Shown: positions 43,547 to 55,421, counted from the first letter of the stretch. The stretch is 64,000 nt of DNA from Tianweitania sp. UT-5YL-CI-8 (GCF_030010215.1 NZ_JASCRR010000016.1:20752-84751), one strand, 5' to 3'. Notes: a model not told the origin generated them from the sequence alone. Numbers and translations are program-made.

Positions 43547-44596
43547 ATGCGTTATAATCAGCTCGGCCGCACAGGCCTGTTTGTTTCCGAAATCTGCCTC
43601 GGCACCATGACCTTCGGCGACCCCGGCGGCGAGGGCCAGTGGGGCACCATCGCCAGCGTCGATCAGAATGCCGCCGATGAGATCGTCGAGCGCTCGCTTG
43701 CCGCCGGCGTCAATTTCATCGACACCGCCAATGTCTATTCCTTCGGCGCGTCCGAGCGCATTCTGGGCCAGTCGCTGATCAATCTCGGCGTCAAGCGCCA
43801 TGATGTCGTCATCGCCACCAAGGTCTACGGCTCGATAGGCAACGGCCCGAACGACCGGGGCGCCTCGCGTGGCCATATCATGGACCAGGTCGAAGCCAGC
43901 CTCGACCGGCTACAGACCGACCATATCGACCTTTATCAAATCCACGGCACCGACCCGGTGACCCGCATCGACGAGACGCTGAAAGCCCTCGACGACATCG
44001 TCTCCAGCGGTCTGGTGCGTTATGTCGGCGTCTCCAATTGGCAGGCCTGGCGCATCGCCAAGGCGCTCGGCATTTCCGAAGCCAAAGGGTACGCCCGCTT
44101 CGAGACGCTGCAAGCCTATTACTCCATCGCCGGCCGCGACCTCGAACGCGACATAGTCCCGCTGCTCAATGAGGAAAAGCTCGGCTTGATGGTCTGGTCG
44201 CCGCTGGCCGGCGGGTTGCTCTCGGGCAAATACGGTCCCGGCGCTCCGGGCAATGGCGAAGGCCGCCGCGCCAGCTTCAACTTCCCGCCGGTCGACGAAA
44301 CCAGAGGCTGGGCCTGCGTCGCCGAAATGCGCGAGGTGGCAAAAAAACACGATGTCAGCGTCGCCACGGTAGCGCTGGGCTACGTCCTGGCCAAACCCTT
44401 CGTCATGTCCGTCATCATCGGCGCCAGTCGTCTGGACCAGCTTGAGCAGAATCTGGCCGCCACGGGTCTCGAGCTGGATGCCGAGGATATCGCCCGCCTC
44501 GACAAGGTGAGCGCCCTCCCACCGGAATATCCGGGCTGGATGCTGGAGCGGCAGACAGCGGGGCGCCGTCCCGTGCCGTTCGATCCAAAAGCCTGA
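43547..44596 (+). CDS. Aldo/keto reductase
   Basis: A 349-residue NADPH-dependent oxidoreductase of the AKR superfamily. The catalytic tetrad is visible: Asp/Tyr in FIDTANVYSFG, Lys in VVIATKVYG, His in DLYQIHGTD. The NADPH-binding C-terminal region is VIIGASRLDQLEQNLAA. The ATG at 43547 has GGAGAA upstream; the frame continues upstream but would not be translated. It resembles plant-type and YajO-like reductases; the substrate is unknown. Confidence 0.92.
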   Translation: MRYNQLGRTGLFVSEICLGTMTFGDPGGEGQWGTIASVDQNAADEIVERSLAAGVNFIDTANVYSFGASERILGQSLINLGVKRHDVVIATKVYGSIGNGPNDRGASRGHIMDQVEASLDRLQTDHIDLYQIHGTDPVTRIDETLKALDDIVSSGLVRYVGVSNWQAWRIAKALGISEAKGYARFETLQAYYSIAGRDLERDIVPLLNEEKLGLMVWSPLAGGLLSGKYGPGAPGNGEGRRASFNFPPVDETRGWACVAEMREVAKKHDVSVATVALGYVLAKPFVMSVIIGASRLDQLEQNLAATGLELDAEDIARLDKVSALPPEYPGWMLERQTAGRRPVPFDPKA

Positions 44597-44686
44597 GAGC
44601 TTAGGGGTACCGGTCGTCCACCCTTGAGAGCTTTCTGAGGGAGCTATCGCCACGACGATGCAGGCTCTTTGCAGTCCAGAAAGACA

Positions 44687-44711
44687 AAAGCCGGGCGCTA
44701 GGCCCGGCTTT
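44687..44711. terminator. Bidirectional terminator between AKR and LivK-like genes
   Basis: AAAGCCGGG and CCCGGCTTT around a CGCTAGG loop: perfect 9-bp stem. On the minus strand it is followed by TTGTCTTTC, serving the binding-protein gene; on the plus strand it may end the aldo/keto reductase transcript. Confidence 0.78.
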
Positions 44712-44730
44712 CGCAAATATGCACCTGTGC

Positions 44731-45837
44731 TTATTCGGCAGCGACGATCTTGCCGCCTTCCCACTTGAACAGCGAGAAGCTCGGCGAACTGAGATCGCCG
44801 GTTTCGCCATAGGTGAGCTTGCCGATTGCGGTCGGGATCGGCTCGCCGCCCTTGAGCACTGTGGCAACCGCCTCGGCATCCTCGGCGCTGCCCGCCTTCT
44901 CGATGCCGGCTTTGAGCACCTCGACAGCAGCATAGGCGTTGAGCGTGAAGGCTTCGGGCGGAATGCCCTTGTCGTTCAACGCTTCCACGGCCGCCGCCGA
45001 GTCCGGGTTCTTCAGCGCGTCCGTGGCGTTGGTGAACAGCGTGCCGGCTGCCGCCTCGTTGCCGATGGCCCAGAACTCGGTGTTGGATAGGCCTTCGCCG
45101 CCGATGATGGTGGCGTTGACCGCCGCATCCTTGAGCTGGCGCGCCAGAAGCCCGCCTTCAGGGTGATAGCCGCCGAAATAGATCACTTCGACATTGTCCG
45201 CCTTCAGCCGTGTGATCAGCGCGGAAAAGTCCTTTTCGCCGGGGTTGAGCGAATTGGCGGCGACTTCCGTCACCCCACCCGCGTTGATCGCCGCTTTAAA
45301 CGCGTCGGCGAGGCCTTTACCATAGGTACCCTTGTCGTCGACGATGGCGATGCGCTTGTCCTTCAGGTTCTTCAGGACGTATGCAGCCGCCACTTCGGCC
45401 TGCTGGTCGTCGCGGCCGCAGGTGCGCAGCACATTGGTAAGCCCGCGCGCGGTCAGGTTTGGGGCGGTCGCGGTCGGCGTCACCATTAGGATGCCGTTTT
45501 CGGCAAACACGTCCGATGCCGGTACAGCGACGCCTGATGTCACCGGTCCGACGACGAAGCGGATGCCCTCGCCGACCAGTTGGTTGGCGGCCGACACGCC
45601 CTGCTTGGGGTCGCCCGCATCGTCGGCGAGCTTGAGCGTGACCTGTTCGCCGAGAATGCCGCCATTCTTGTTGATCACCTCGACTGCGGTCTGGGCGCCG
45701 TTCTTGACCTGCTCGCCATAGGCAGCGACTGGTCCCGTCAGCGGCGCGACGAGGCCGATGACGATCTCCGCATAGGCAGTCGAGGACATGAGCAGGGATG
45801 TGGCGAGCGCGAGCCCGGCCAGTGTCTTTTTCTTCAT
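44731..45837 (-). CDS. Branched-chain amino-acid-type ABC binding protein (LivJ/LivK-like)
   Basis: A 368-residue periplasmic binding protein. A signal peptide ([22 protein letters not shown]) precedes the type I fold: [32 protein letters not shown] and [25 protein letters not shown] are typical LivJ/K segments. It binds leucine/isoleucine/valine or other amino acids; the permease and ATPase genes are not adjacent, so this is an orphan. No ligand can be named. The upstream gap of 148 bp holds no gene. Confidence 0.9.
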   Translation of the reverse strand: MKKKTLAGLALATSLLMSSTAYAEIVIGLVAPLTGPVAAYGEQVKNGAQTAVEVINKNGGILGEQVTLKLADDAGDPKQGVSAANQLVGEGIRFVVGPVTSGVAVPASDVFAENGILMVTPTATAPNLTARGLTNVLRTCGRDDQQAEVAAAYVLKNLKDKRIAIVDDKGTYGKGLADAFKAAINAGGVTEVAANSLNPGEKDFSALITRLKADNVEVIYFGGYHPEGGLLARQLKDAAVNATIIGGEGLSNTEFWAIGNEAAAGTLFTNATDALKNPDSAAAVEALNDKGIPPEAFTLNAYAAVEVLKAGIEKAGSAEDAEAVATVLKGGEPIPTAIGKLTYGETGDLSSPSFSLFKWEGGKIVAAE

Positions 45838-45985
45838 TTGGTTTCCTCCTTGTAGGCGTGCCGGGATGGCTCCCGGCTTCGACTCAAACCGAACCCTTCA
45901 CTTAGGAGGAAGCCTGCTCCTGCACAATCGACCAGCCGCCGGCGGTTTGTCGTCCAGCGCCGCCTAGAACGGAGGTGGCGATGGT

Positions 45986-46258
45986 TCAGTGCAGCACGAT
46001 CTCACCGTCGACCTTGCGCCATTCGCTGGCGGAAATCAGTTTCTTGTGGGTATAGCGCACCGAATGCAACGGGCCGTCCAGCTTCGCCTTCCAGAAATCG
46101 ATAAAGCTAAACAGGACAGGAAATTTGGGAGCGAGGTCGTAGTCCTGCCAGACGAATGTCTGCAGGACGTAAGGGTGGTCTGGCATGCGGTAGAGAATTT
46201 CAGCGGTGGTCAGGCCGTAGCCCTTCATCATCAGTTCGAGTTCAGGAGTGCCGCGCAT
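45986..46258 (-). CDS. Usg family protein
   Basis: A 90-residue protein of the Usg family (known beside tryptophan genes in Caulobacter and common in alphaproteobacteria). Conserved: YGLTTAEILYRMPDHPYVLQTFVWQDYDLAPKFP and SVRYTHKKLISASEWRKVDGEI. The ATG at 46256-46258 is preferred because GGAAGG sits 7 bases upstream; one at 46273 is possible. Function unknown. Confidence 0.87.
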   Translation of the reverse strand: MRGTPELELMMKGYGLTTAEILYRMPDHPYVLQTFVWQDYDLAPKFPVLFSFIDFWKAKLDGPLHSVRYTHKKLISASEWRKVDGEIVLH

Positions 46259-46565
46259 TGCAAGTCCTTCCATGATGAACCATCCTCCCAGATTGAGAGT
46301 GTGCGACTCGATGGTTAACCGTCTATTGAAATCGGCTGATGCGAGCGTGGGATTCCATCATGAAATCATATGGTTGGCAGCCCTCTCCGGCGGCTGCTAA
46401 TTCAACGCCGAAGGACTAGACCCGTTCTCGGACGCGGCAGGCTGTCACCTGCCGAATGTCTAATGTCGCTGGGTTGGAAGGCTTGCTAGAACAGCCGAAT
46501 TCGCCGTAATCAGGCGAGTGCCGCGCGGGAGACGCGGCAACCGAGCTTTGGAGGAATAAGGTCAA
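46259..46565. other. Gene-free 307-bp region upstream of acsA
   Basis: No convincing ORF. A perfect 7-bp inverted repeat (CGGCAGG-CTGTCA-CCTGCCG, 46435-46454) may be an operator or leader hairpin for acsA. Confidence 0.4.
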
Positions 46566-48521
<1,956 letters not shown>

Positions 48522-48591
48522 GGGAGCGTTCCGCGCAGCGCTCAGGAAGCCAACGATTTGGCTTCCTGTCCGATGCCCCAGCCACCACAGC

Positions 48592-48882
48592 TCAGCAGTC
48601 GATCTCTTCCCTGATGGCGTCGACTTCCGCCTTGTTGCGGCAGATGTTCTCGCACGGAATACCATCGTTATCGGCATCGGCGCGCCGGTACCCGCCGCAC
48701 CAGAGTTGGACGGCTTCGCGACAGCTGGAAACCTGCTTGCAGGTCCGCGCTGTTTGGATGGATGTCAGCGGCAAGCCGACTTCCCCTCGAGTATCAAGCC
48801 GGACGCCCGCACTCGCAAAATTTGGATAGGCAGCTACGAGGAGCGCCACCATAACCGTAATCCATTGAAAAAATCTGCGCAT
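48592..48882 (-). CDS. Secreted excalibur-like small protein
   Basis: A 96-residue protein with a signal peptide (FFQWITVMVALLVAAYPNFASA) and a Cys-rich body. ADADNDGIPCENIC is the excalibur-type calcium-binding loop with Asp/Asn and Cys. Six Cys in the mature part may form disulfides. Excalibur domains occur in extracellular nucleases and envelope proteins; no enzymatic part is present here. Confidence 0.8.
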   Translation of the reverse strand: MRRFFQWITVMVALLVAAYPNFASAGVRLDTRGEVGLPLTSIQTARTCKQVSSCREAVQLWCGGYRRADADNDGIPCENICRNKAEVDAIREEIDC

Positions 48883-49001
48883 TTACCCTGCCGCAGGCCA
48901 TCATAGTCAACCACTCCCGCAACGCAAATTTCGCCCTTGCGCAGCCGCGAAAATCATCCCACATTGACGTCGTGTTCAACGAACTGAAAGGAGGTGATCC
49001 G

Positions 49002-49073
49002 ATGTCGAGTGATTTCGTTTTCCAGAACGTAGGCTCAGCGGATTGCACTTTCGGGAAGCAGTCTTCCCGTTAA
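49002..49073 (+). CDS. 23-aa ORF with extended Shine-Dalgarno
   Basis: ATG at 49002 to TAA at 49071-49073: MSSDFVFQNVGSADCTFGKQ and three further residues. It is preceded by AAAGGAGGTGATCC, a near-full match to the 16S rRNA anti-Shine-Dalgarno, which is rare for a random ORF. Structured RNA and a strong terminator follow. It is either a genuine microprotein or a leader peptide; no partner gene follows on this strand. Confidence 0.55.
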   Translation: MSSDFVFQNVGSADCTFGKQSSR

Positions 49074-49174
49074 GGCGCGAGATGCGCGGTCGGTGACCTC
49101 GGTCACTGCCACTGAGCCGCGCCATGGACGGAAACACGGAGGCGCTTGCTGCAAGGCAAGCGCCTTTTCCTTTT
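49074..49174 (+). ncRNA. Structured 3' RNA and terminator of the small unit
   Basis: GGCGCG (49074-49079) pairs with CGCGCC (49118-49123), enclosing GTGACC-TC-GGTCAC (49093-49106). A perfect 9-bp stem (GGCGCTTGC/GCAAGCGCC, 49141-49164) with TTTTCCTTTT follows. Together with the ORF this makes an independent short transcript of about 180 nt. Confidence 0.6.
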
Positions 49175-49194
49175 GTGGATGGCTCTGAACCGCC

Positions 49195-49497
49195 TCAACC
49201 CGCCGGCTTTTCCGCCTTGGTTCTGCGGTCGGAATGACCAAGATCGCGATTGGGGTCGATCACGTCGCGCACGAGCTGCTTGAGCTTCGCCGCATCGGGA
49301 AAGCCGCCATCGCGCTTGCGTTCCCAGATCACATGCCCGTCGCAGGTGATCTCGAAGATGCCGCCGGTGCCCGGCACCAACGTAACCTCGCCGAGATCGG
49401 TGCCGAAGGTCGACAAAAGCTCCTGCGCCATCCAGCCAGCCCGCAACAGCCAGTTGCATTGGGTGCAGTAGCTGATCCTTATTGTATGTTCCGTCAT
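49195..49497 (-). CDS. SelT/SelW/SelH-family redox protein
   Basis: A 100-residue Rdx-family protein. The redox motif CTQC is at residues 10-13 (ISYCTQCNWLLRAGWMAQELL), with Cys in place of selenocysteine. TGGIFEITCDGHVIWERKRDGGFPDAAKLKQLVRD is the family's beta-alpha segment. Its ATG overlaps the stop of the RDD-family gene (ATGA), so they are one operon. Role: likely thiol redox. Confidence 0.9.
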   Translation of the reverse strand: MTEHTIRISYCTQCNWLLRAGWMAQELLSTFGTDLGEVTLVPGTGGIFEITCDGHVIWERKRDGGFPDAAKLKQLVRDVIDPNRDLGHSDRRTKAEKPAG

Positions 49498-50248
49498 TGC
49501 CGCCTCAACACCGCCGTGCCCGCCAGGCGATCATAAATCGGATCCCGCTTGCGCGCGACATCGACGATGATCCAGACGAACCAGGCGAACACTAGCGCCA
49601 GGCCGACAGCCAACAGCGGGAAGAACAGCCCGCTTTGCTGAACGCTGGACATGTCCCAAAGCATCCATTGATACAGAAGCAGACCGGGTATCAGCGCAAG
49701 ATGCTTGGCTATTTCTCGAAGCAGCGCGATCTTGACGCCCACTCCGATATGATCGGGCTGACTCCTTCTGATGGTACGGATACGAGTGATCACCTTGCCC
49801 ACTGTGGCGCCCCGCAAAGCTTCGCAAGCGATGACGTAGATGAAGAGAATGAGTACAGCGGCCAGATCAAGCGTGATTGCGTTGTTGGGGTTGCCATCGG
49901 CGTCGAGCGTATAGGCTTGGGTGAATGTCGTCGTCATTGCGCCATCACGGGTGACCGCCGAAACCTCCAGAACATGCGCGGTAGGGAGCCCGAAAAGCCC
50001 GACACGGCAGACCAAGGCTGCGTTGGCACCCTCGGGCGGTGGCGGCTGGAGCCCTTGGGGCAATGTCTGAACCGGCTGACAATTCTGCGTGACGAATCCG
50101 AAGCTGCCTTGGCCCCACCTCCGGTCAGCGAGAAAAGGACAACCACCACGATTTGCAGCGGCACCAGAACGAAAAGGCCGTCGAGCAGCCACGCCCCGAA
50201 CCGCCGCCAGAAGCCGGCGCGCGGCATAGCAAGTATTGACTCTGTCAT
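49494..50248 (-). pseudogene. RDD-family membrane protein gene with a frameshift
   Basis: The start (MTESILAMPRAGFWRRFGAWLLDGL, ATG at 50246-50248) is the RDD opening, with Arg/Asp/Asp positions. After LFSLTGGG the reading frame must shift by one base near 50112-50120 to continue as QGSFGFVTQNCQPV and the membrane segments LAAVLILFIYVIACEALRGATVGK. Either a single-base deletion in the G-rich GGAGGTGGGG stretch inactivated the gene, or the sequence carries an error. Otherwise complete and coupled to the SelW-like gene. Confidence 0.75.
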
Positions 50249-50395
50249 GAGTACCTTCCCCCGAATGACCCATGGGGAAAGTGAAACACTCATTGCGCGA
50301 ATGCAATCGAGCACCAGTGCGGCGTGCGTAAAAATTTGCAATGCTGCTAAGCCAGGGCGGACGTCGGCCCGCCCCGTGTACTCGCTTATGTCGAT

Positions 50396-51145
50396 TTAAG
50401 CCGCGCTCAGCTTGGCCATGGTCTCATCGTCGATCTCGAAATTGGCGTAGACGTTCTGCACGTCGTCGTCATCTTCGAGCGTGCCGACCAGCTTCATCAG
50501 CGACTGCGCGCGGTCTTCGTCGACCGGAATCGAGTTCTGCGGCTTCCAGATCACCTTGACCGAGCTTGCCTCGCCAAGGGCTGCTTCCAGCGCCTTCGAC
50601 GTCTCGCCCAGTGCTTCGAAACCGCAGATGATGGTGTGACCGTCCTCGTCGGACTGCACGTCATCGGCACCGGCTTCGATGGCTGCGTCCATCACCTTGT
50701 CGGCATCGCCGACGGAAGCGGGATAGACGATCTCGCCGACGCGGTCGAACATGAAGGCGACCGAGCCGGTTTCGCCCAGCGCCCCGCCCGACTTGGTGAA
50801 GGCGGCGCGCACATTGGAGGCCGAGCGGTTGCGGTTGTCGGTCAGGACCTCAACGATGACCGCCACACCGCCAGGGCCGTAGCCCTCGTAGCGCACCTCT
50901 TCATAATTGTCCGCGTCGCCGCCGGAAGCCTTGTTGATCGCCCGCTGGATGTTGTCCTTGGGCATCGATTCCGCTTTGGCGTTCTGCACCGCGAGCCTGA
51001 GGCGCGGGTTCATCGCCGGGTCGGGCAGGCCCTGCTTGGCGGCAACGGTGATTTCGCGTGCAAGTTTGGAGAACATCTTGGACCGGACGGCATCCTGCCG
51101 CCCCTTGCGGTGCATGATGTTCTTGAACTGTGAATGGCCGGCCAT
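50396..51145 (-). CDS. yebC: YebC/PmpR family protein
   Basis: A 249-residue conserved protein starting [23 protein letters not shown], the YebC signature. Domains: [13 protein letters not shown] N-terminal helices, [44 protein letters not shown], and the C-terminal acidic repeat. Recent work links YebC proteins to relief of ribosome stalling at prolines as well as transcription control. The frame to 51364 is upstream read-through. Confidence 0.95.
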   Translation of the reverse strand: MAGHSQFKNIMHRKGRQDAVRSKMFSKLAREITVAAKQGLPDPAMNPRLRLAVQNAKAESMPKDNIQRAINKASGGDADNYEEVRYEGYGPGGVAVIVEVLTDNRNRSASNVRAAFTKSGGALGETGSVAFMFDRVGEIVYPASVGDADKVMDAAIEAGADDVQSDEDGHTIICGFEALGETSKALEAALGEASSVKVIWKPQNSIPVDEDRAQSLMKLVGTLEDDDDVQNVYANFEIDDETMAKLSAA

Positions 51146-51284
51146 GAAACCCCTGCAGTGGTCGTCGATCGTGTCTGGATGGCGCGCTATATAGAGAAAA
51201 CCCGCCAAAACGTCCAGCGCAACGCATCGAGAAGTGACGCCGGCTGAACTTTGGCCTTTGCCCCGGCTGACAACGCGTCTGGCG

Positions 51285-52907
51285 TCAGCTCCGCAGGCCG
51301 GGCGCTTCCTGGCCGGTGCGCTCGACATACTCCGTATAGCCGCCGCCGTAGGTGTGGATGCCATCGGGCGTCAGTTCGAGCACGCGGTTGGAGAGTGCGG
51401 CGAGGAAATGGCGGTCGTGGCTGACGAACAGCATCGTGCCCTCATATTGCGACAGCGCGGTGATCAGCATTTCCTTGGTGGCGATGTCGAGATGGTTGGT
51501 CGGCTCGTCCAGCACGAGAAGGTTCGGCGGATCGAACAGCATGATCGCCATGACCAGCCGCGCCTTTTCGCCGCCGGACAGCACCCGGCATTTCTTCTCG
51601 ATCTCATCGCCGGAAAAGCCGAAGCAGCCGGCCAAGGCGCGCAACGGCGCCTGGCCCGCCTGCGGGAAATTGTCTTCCAGTATCTGGAACACGGTGCGCT
51701 CGCCGTCGAGCAGATCCATCGCATGCTGCGCGAAATAGCCCATCTTGACGCTGGGACCGCGCGCCACCGTGCCATTGTCGGGGTCGGACGCGCCGGCGAC
51801 CAGTTTCAAGAGTGTCGACTTGCCCGCACCGTTGATGCCCATGATGCACCAGCGTTCCTTGCGGCGCACCTGGAAGTCCAGCCCTTCGTAGATCGTGCGC
51901 TTGCCATAGCTTTTGTGGACATTCTTCAGCGTCACGACATCCTCGCCGGAGCGCGGCGCAGGCTGGAACTCGAAAGAGACCGTCTGGCGGCGCTTGGGCG
52001 GCTCGACCTTGTCGATCTTCTCAAGCTTCTTGACCCGGCTCTGTACCTGGGCGGCATGCGAGGCGCGTGCCTTGAAGCGGGCGATAAAGTCCAGTTCCTT
52101 GGCCAGCATGGCCTGCTGCCGCTCGAACTGCGCCTGCTGATTCTTTTCGCTGATGGCGCGCTGCTGCTGGTAGAACTCGTAGTTGCCAGAATAGGTGGTG
52201 AGCGAACCGACGTCGATCTCGACGATCTTGGTGCAGATGCGGTTCATGAATTCGCGGTCGTGCGAGGTCATGAACAGCGCGCCGGAATAATTCTGCAGGA
52301 AATCTTCCAGCCAGATCAGCGATTCGAGGTCCAGGTGGTTGCTCGGTTCGTCGAGCAGCAGCGCGTCGGGCCGCATCAGGAGGATGCGAGCGAGTGCGAC
52401 GCGCATCTTCCAGCCGCCCGAGAGCTTGCCGACGTCGCCATCCATCATCTCCTGACTGAAGCCAAGGCCGTCGAGCACTTCGCGCGCCCTCCCGTCGAGC
52501 GAATAGCCGTCGAGTTCCTCGAAACGTCCCTGCGCCTCGCCGTAACGCTCAATGATCTCGTCCATCTCGTCGGCACGCTCGGGGTCGCCCATCGCGGCTT
52601 CCAACGCGGTCATCTCGGCAATCAGCGCGCTGATCGGACCGGCGCCGTCCATCGTTTCGGCCACCACACTGCGACCCGCCATCTCGCCGACATCCTGGCT
52701 GAAATAGCCGATGGTCACGCCGCGATCGACCGCCACCTGGCCTTCGTCGGGCTGTTCCTGGCCGGTGATCATGCGAAACAGCGTGGTCTTGCCGGCGCCG
52801 TTGGGTCCGACGAGGCCGACCTTCTCGCCCTTCTGGATCGCAGCCGAAGCTTCGATGAAGACGATCTGCTTGCCGTTCTGCTTGCCGATGTTTTCGAGAC
52901 GGATCAT
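51285..52907 (-). CDS. ABC-F ATPase (YbiT-like)
   Basis: A 540-residue tandem ABC protein without membrane helices. First ABC domain: [44 protein letters not shown] charged linker follows ([31 protein letters not shown]), then the second: [44 protein letters not shown] proteins bind the ribosomal E site to rescue stalled translation. Length and motifs are nearest YbiT. Confidence 0.93.
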   Translation of the reverse strand: MIRLENIGKQNGKQIVFIEASAAIQKGEKVGLVGPNGAGKTTLFRMITGQEQPDEGQVAVDRGVTIGYFSQDVGEMAGRSVVAETMDGAGPISALIAEMTALEAAMGDPERADEMDEIIERYGEAQGRFEELDGYSLDGRAREVLDGLGFSQEMMDGDVGKLSGGWKMRVALARILLMRPDALLLDEPSNHLDLESLIWLEDFLQNYSGALFMTSHDREFMNRICTKIVEIDVGSLTTYSGNYEFYQQQRAISEKNQQAQFERQQAMLAKELDFIARFKARASHAAQVQSRVKKLEKIDKVEPPKRRQTVSFEFQPAPRSGEDVVTLKNVHKSYGKRTIYEGLDFQVRRKERWCIMGINGAGKSTLLKLVAGASDPDNGTVARGPSVKMGYFAQHAMDLLDGERTVFQILEDNFPQAGQAPLRALAGCFGFSGDEIEKKCRVLSGGEKARLVMAIMLFDPPNLLVLDEPTNHLDIATKEMLITALSQYEGTMLFVSHDRHFLAALSNRVLELTPDGIHTYGGGYTEYVERTGQEAPGLRS

Positions 52908-53143
52908 GGATTTCAGGCCCTGGAAAAAGATCGGGCCATGACGTCATCGCTCGCGCCCGCGAAGAACACGCCGTAAATCATGCCCCGCGCCTATGCGCAA
53001 TGGCGCGACGCGGGAATTTCGAACACCCCGGCATATCCCGTTTCTTATGGCGTGTGGGCAGCATGGCTCGCGAAAACGTGAGTGTGCAGGCAAGCCGCGC
53101 AGCGGTCATAGTGCGCTCAACAGCCCCAAGCCGGAAAGACGCC

Positions 53144-53971
53144 ATGTCCGCCACCCGCTTCGCCGCCGTTCTCGCACAGTTCCTGCTGGTGCCCATGGCC
53201 GGAACCGTCTTCGCCCAGGACGATCCGGTGCCGAGCCAGTGCTTGGCCATCGCTCAGTCGATCCCCAAGGCGACCTATGCCAATTTCACAGTGCCCGCGG
53301 CGACACCGGTTCAGGCACGCGCAGATGGCGACGTCACCATCACCTATGCCGGCCACTCCACCTATATCATCGAAACACCTGCCGGCGTCCGCATCGCCAC
53401 TGACTATTCCGGCGTCTACGGCTCCGATCCGCTGCCGCGCGTAGCCACCATGAACAAGGCGCACCGCACCCACTTCACCGATGCGCCCGATCCCGGAATC
53501 GAACATGTGCTGCGCGGCTGGAACCCGGAAGGCGGGCCGGCAAAACATGCCGTGGTGATCGACGACGTCTATGTCCGCAACGTGCCGACCGACATCCGCC
53601 GCTGGGGCGAGATGGAGGAGGGCGGCAACTCGATCTTTGTCTTCGAGGTCGCCGGCCTGTGCATCGGCCACCTCGGCCATTTGCACCACCGGCTTGAAAA
53701 CGAGCATTACGGCGCCATCGGCCGGCTCGACATCGTCATGGTGCCGGTCGATGGCGGCATGACGCTCTCCATCGATGCGATGACCGAGATCACCACCCGG
53801 CTCTATTCGTCGATGATCCTGCCCATGCATCGCCACGCCACGCCGATGGGCGAGTTCACCGGCCGCATGGGTGAGGGTTTCGCCGTCGACTACCGCGACG
53901 GCCCTTCGCTGACGGTCTCGCTGCGCTCTTTGCCGAGCCGCCCAACCATCGTGGTGCTGAAGGGGGTGTAG
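53144..53971 (+). CDS. Exported MBL-fold metallo-hydrolase (UlaG-like)
   Basis: 275 residues from the ATG at 53144 (GGAAAG upstream), opening a signal peptide (TRFAAVLAQFLLVPMAGTVFA). The metallo-beta-lactamase fold shows ADGDVTITYAGHSTYIIETPAGVRIATDYSG and LCIGHLGHLHHRLE, but the usual HxHxDH is replaced by an H-rich GHLGHLHH further on, as in the UlaG-like branch. Activity and substrate unknown; the metal site is altered relative to lactamases. Converges on brnA. Confidence 0.8.
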   Translation: MSATRFAAVLAQFLLVPMAGTVFAQDDPVPSQCLAIAQSIPKATYANFTVPAATPVQARADGDVTITYAGHSTYIIETPAGVRIATDYSGVYGSDPLPRVATMNKAHRTHFTDAPDPGIEHVLRGWNPEGGPAKHAVVIDDVYVRNVPTDIRRWGEMEEGGNSIFVFEVAGLCIGHLGHLHHRLENEHYGAIGRLDIVMVPVDGGMTLSIDAMTEITTRLYSSMILPMHRHATPMGEFTGRMGEGFAVDYRDGPSLTVSLRSLPSRPTIVVLKGV

Positions 53972-53976
53972 CGGCC

Positions 53977-54261
53977 TCAGGCCCGCCGCTTTTCCTGCTG
54001 GGCAACATAGTGCCGAAGCACCTTGTTGATTTCAGTTTGGTAGCCGCGCTGTTCCGCATGCTCCTTGAACCAGGCAAGAATATCGGAATCGAGACGGATG
54101 GTAACAGGCTGCTTGAGCGGGCGGTGAAGACCGCGGCGCGCATCGACCCAATTTTCGGCCGGCGCCTCGGGAATGTCGTTGGTATCGATCTGGCTGTCGT
54201 CGAGGGCCGCCAGACTTGCGAGCTGCGCTTTTTGCGCCGCGTCAAGCTCAGTCTTCTTCAT
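53977..54261 (-). CDS. brnA: BrnA antitoxin
   Basis: A 94-residue antitoxin of the BrnT/BrnA type II module. The ribbon-helix-helix DNA-binding domain is C-terminal: KQPVTIRLDSDILAWFKEHAEQRGYQTEINKVLRHYV. The start (54259-54261) overlaps the toxin end by 14 bp; an upstream ATG at 54297 is inside the toxin gene. BrnA represses the brnTA promoter. Confidence 0.9.
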   Translation of the reverse strand: MKKTELDAAQKAQLASLAALDDSQIDTNDIPEAPAENWVDARRGLHRPLKQPVTIRLDSDILAWFKEHAEQRGYQTEINKVLRHYVAQQEKRRA

Positions 54262-54532
54262 AACGCCTCCTTTCGTGCGGCGTCGCCTTTCGCGCACCGA
54301 TGATTCTTATCCGGTCCTTGTCTTCGGCATCCCGATAGCTATGCACAACAAGCAGGATCAAAACTCCGCCGACAAGACCGACCGCATGCCAACGCTGCTC
54401 GCCATCTTCGAAACGGTCGGGGACTACGATATGGAGCGGATCGTCGAACACATACTTCGCAACGTCGAACGAAATGCGGTGCTTGGCAAGATTGCGACGG
54501 GCCTTATCAGCATCCCATTCAAATTCCATCAT
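54248..54532 (-). CDS. brnT: BrnT toxin
   Basis: A 94-residue RelE-fold ribonuclease: EFEWDADKARRNLAKHRISFDVAKYVFDDPLH and the C-terminal DRIRIIGARKATPHERRRYE are the BrnT signature. Tandem ATGs at 54532 and 54529. It precedes its antitoxin, the usual BrnTA order. Homologues are induced by stress. Confidence 0.9.
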   Translation of the reverse strand: MMEFEWDADKARRNLAKHRISFDVAKYVFDDPLHIVVPDRFEDGEQRWHAVGLVGGVLILLVVHSYRDAEDKDRIRIIGARKATPHERRRYEED

Positions 54533-54556
54533 GCATTCGCCAAGACGGTAATGTAC

Positions 54557-54577
54557 GTACAATTTGTACGACGTCAA
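54557..54577 (-). promoter_or_regulatory. brnTA promoter/operator
   Basis: Perfect inverted repeat GTACAA-T-TTGTAC (54557-54569), placed between TTGACG (-35, 54577-54572 on the minus strand) and a TACATT -10 with 16-bp spacer. A palindrome here fits RHH repression by BrnA. Confidence 0.6.
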
Positions 54578-54626
54578 TCTCTCATGGGTCAATCACCCAT
54601 GGATTGTCGCTCGACCCCAAAAAAGA

Positions 54627-54654
54627 TTGCCTGCCGGAAGAATCCGGCAGGCAA
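54627..54654 (-). terminator. Terminator after terC
   Basis: On the minus strand, an 11-bp stem (TTGCCTGCCGG/CCGGCAGGCAA) around a 6-nt loop is followed by TCTTTTTT. It begins 9 bp after the terC stop. Confidence 0.88.
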
Positions 54655-54662
54655 TAAGCGTA

Positions 54663-55421
54663 TCAGTGGCCGCCGTCGCTCCTCTTCGACCTCTTCCGCG
54701 CCAGCATGTTCAGCGCTTCGACCAGCGCCGAGAACGCCATGGCCGCGTAGATGTAGCCCTTTGGCACGTGGAAGCCCATGCCTTCGGCAATCAGCGTGGT
54801 TCCGATCATCAGCAGGAAGCCAAGCGCCAGCATGACGATGGTCGGGTTCTTCTCAATAAAATTGGCGAGCGGGGTCGCGGCCAGCAGCATCACGGACACG
54901 GCAACGATGACGGCGATGTACATGATGGCGATTTCGTCGGTCATGCCGACCGCGGTGATGATCGAGTCGATCGAGAACACTAGGTCGAGCAACAGGATCT
55001 GGAAGATGGCGCCGCCCAGCGAGAGCTGCAGCGTCTTCGACATCATGCCGTCCTTGTGATCCACGGGGTCGACCGTGTGGTGGATCTCCTTGGTCGCCTT
55101 CCAGACCAGGAACAGGCCGCCGGCGATCAGAATAATATCCCGCCACGAAAAAGCATGGCCGAACGCCGTAAACAGGGGCTGCGTCAGCGCAACGATGTAG
55201 GAGATCGTGGCCAGAAGTACCAGCCGCATGACCAGCGCCGCCGAAATGCCGAGGCGGCGGGCGGGCACGCGTTGATGTTCAGGCAGCTTGTTGGTCAGGA
55301 TCGAAATGAAAATAAGGTTATCGATGCCGAGCACGACTTCGAGTATGACAAGCGTTATCAAGGCTACCCATGCCGTCGGATCGTTCACGAAGGCAAAATA
55401 GGGTGCCAGAAATTCAATCAT
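54663..55421 (-). CDS. TerC-family integral membrane protein
   Basis: A 252-residue TerC/YkoY-like protein with seven to eight helices. [22 protein letters not shown] carries the Asp-rich membrane motif ('GIDN'), and [16 protein letters not shown] the second. TerC proteins act in metal (Mn2+) export coupled to secretion. It stands alone between ymdB-like and the BrnTA module. Confidence 0.93.
   Translation of the reverse strand: MIEFLAPYFAFVNDPTAWVALITLVILEVVLGIDNLIFISILTNKLPEHQRVPARRLGISAALVMRLVLLATISYIVALTQPLFTAFGHAFSWRDIILIAGGLFLVWKATKEIHHTVDPVDHKDGMMSKTLQLSLGGAIFQILLLDLVFSIDSIITAVGMTDEIAIMYIAVIVAVSVMLLAATPLANFIEKNPTIVMLALGFLLMIGTTLIAEGMGFHVPKGYIYAAMAFSALVEALNMLARKRSKRSDGGH

Noticed and set aside
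44604..44612. Another GGTACC outside the island
   Set aside because: Single copy in chromosomal DNA without spacing partners; likely chance.
51234..52976. A 580-codon open frame on the plus strand
   Set aside because: It is the antisense shadow of the ABC-F gene, whose motifs are all present on the minus strand; the frame reflects GC-rich codon bias.
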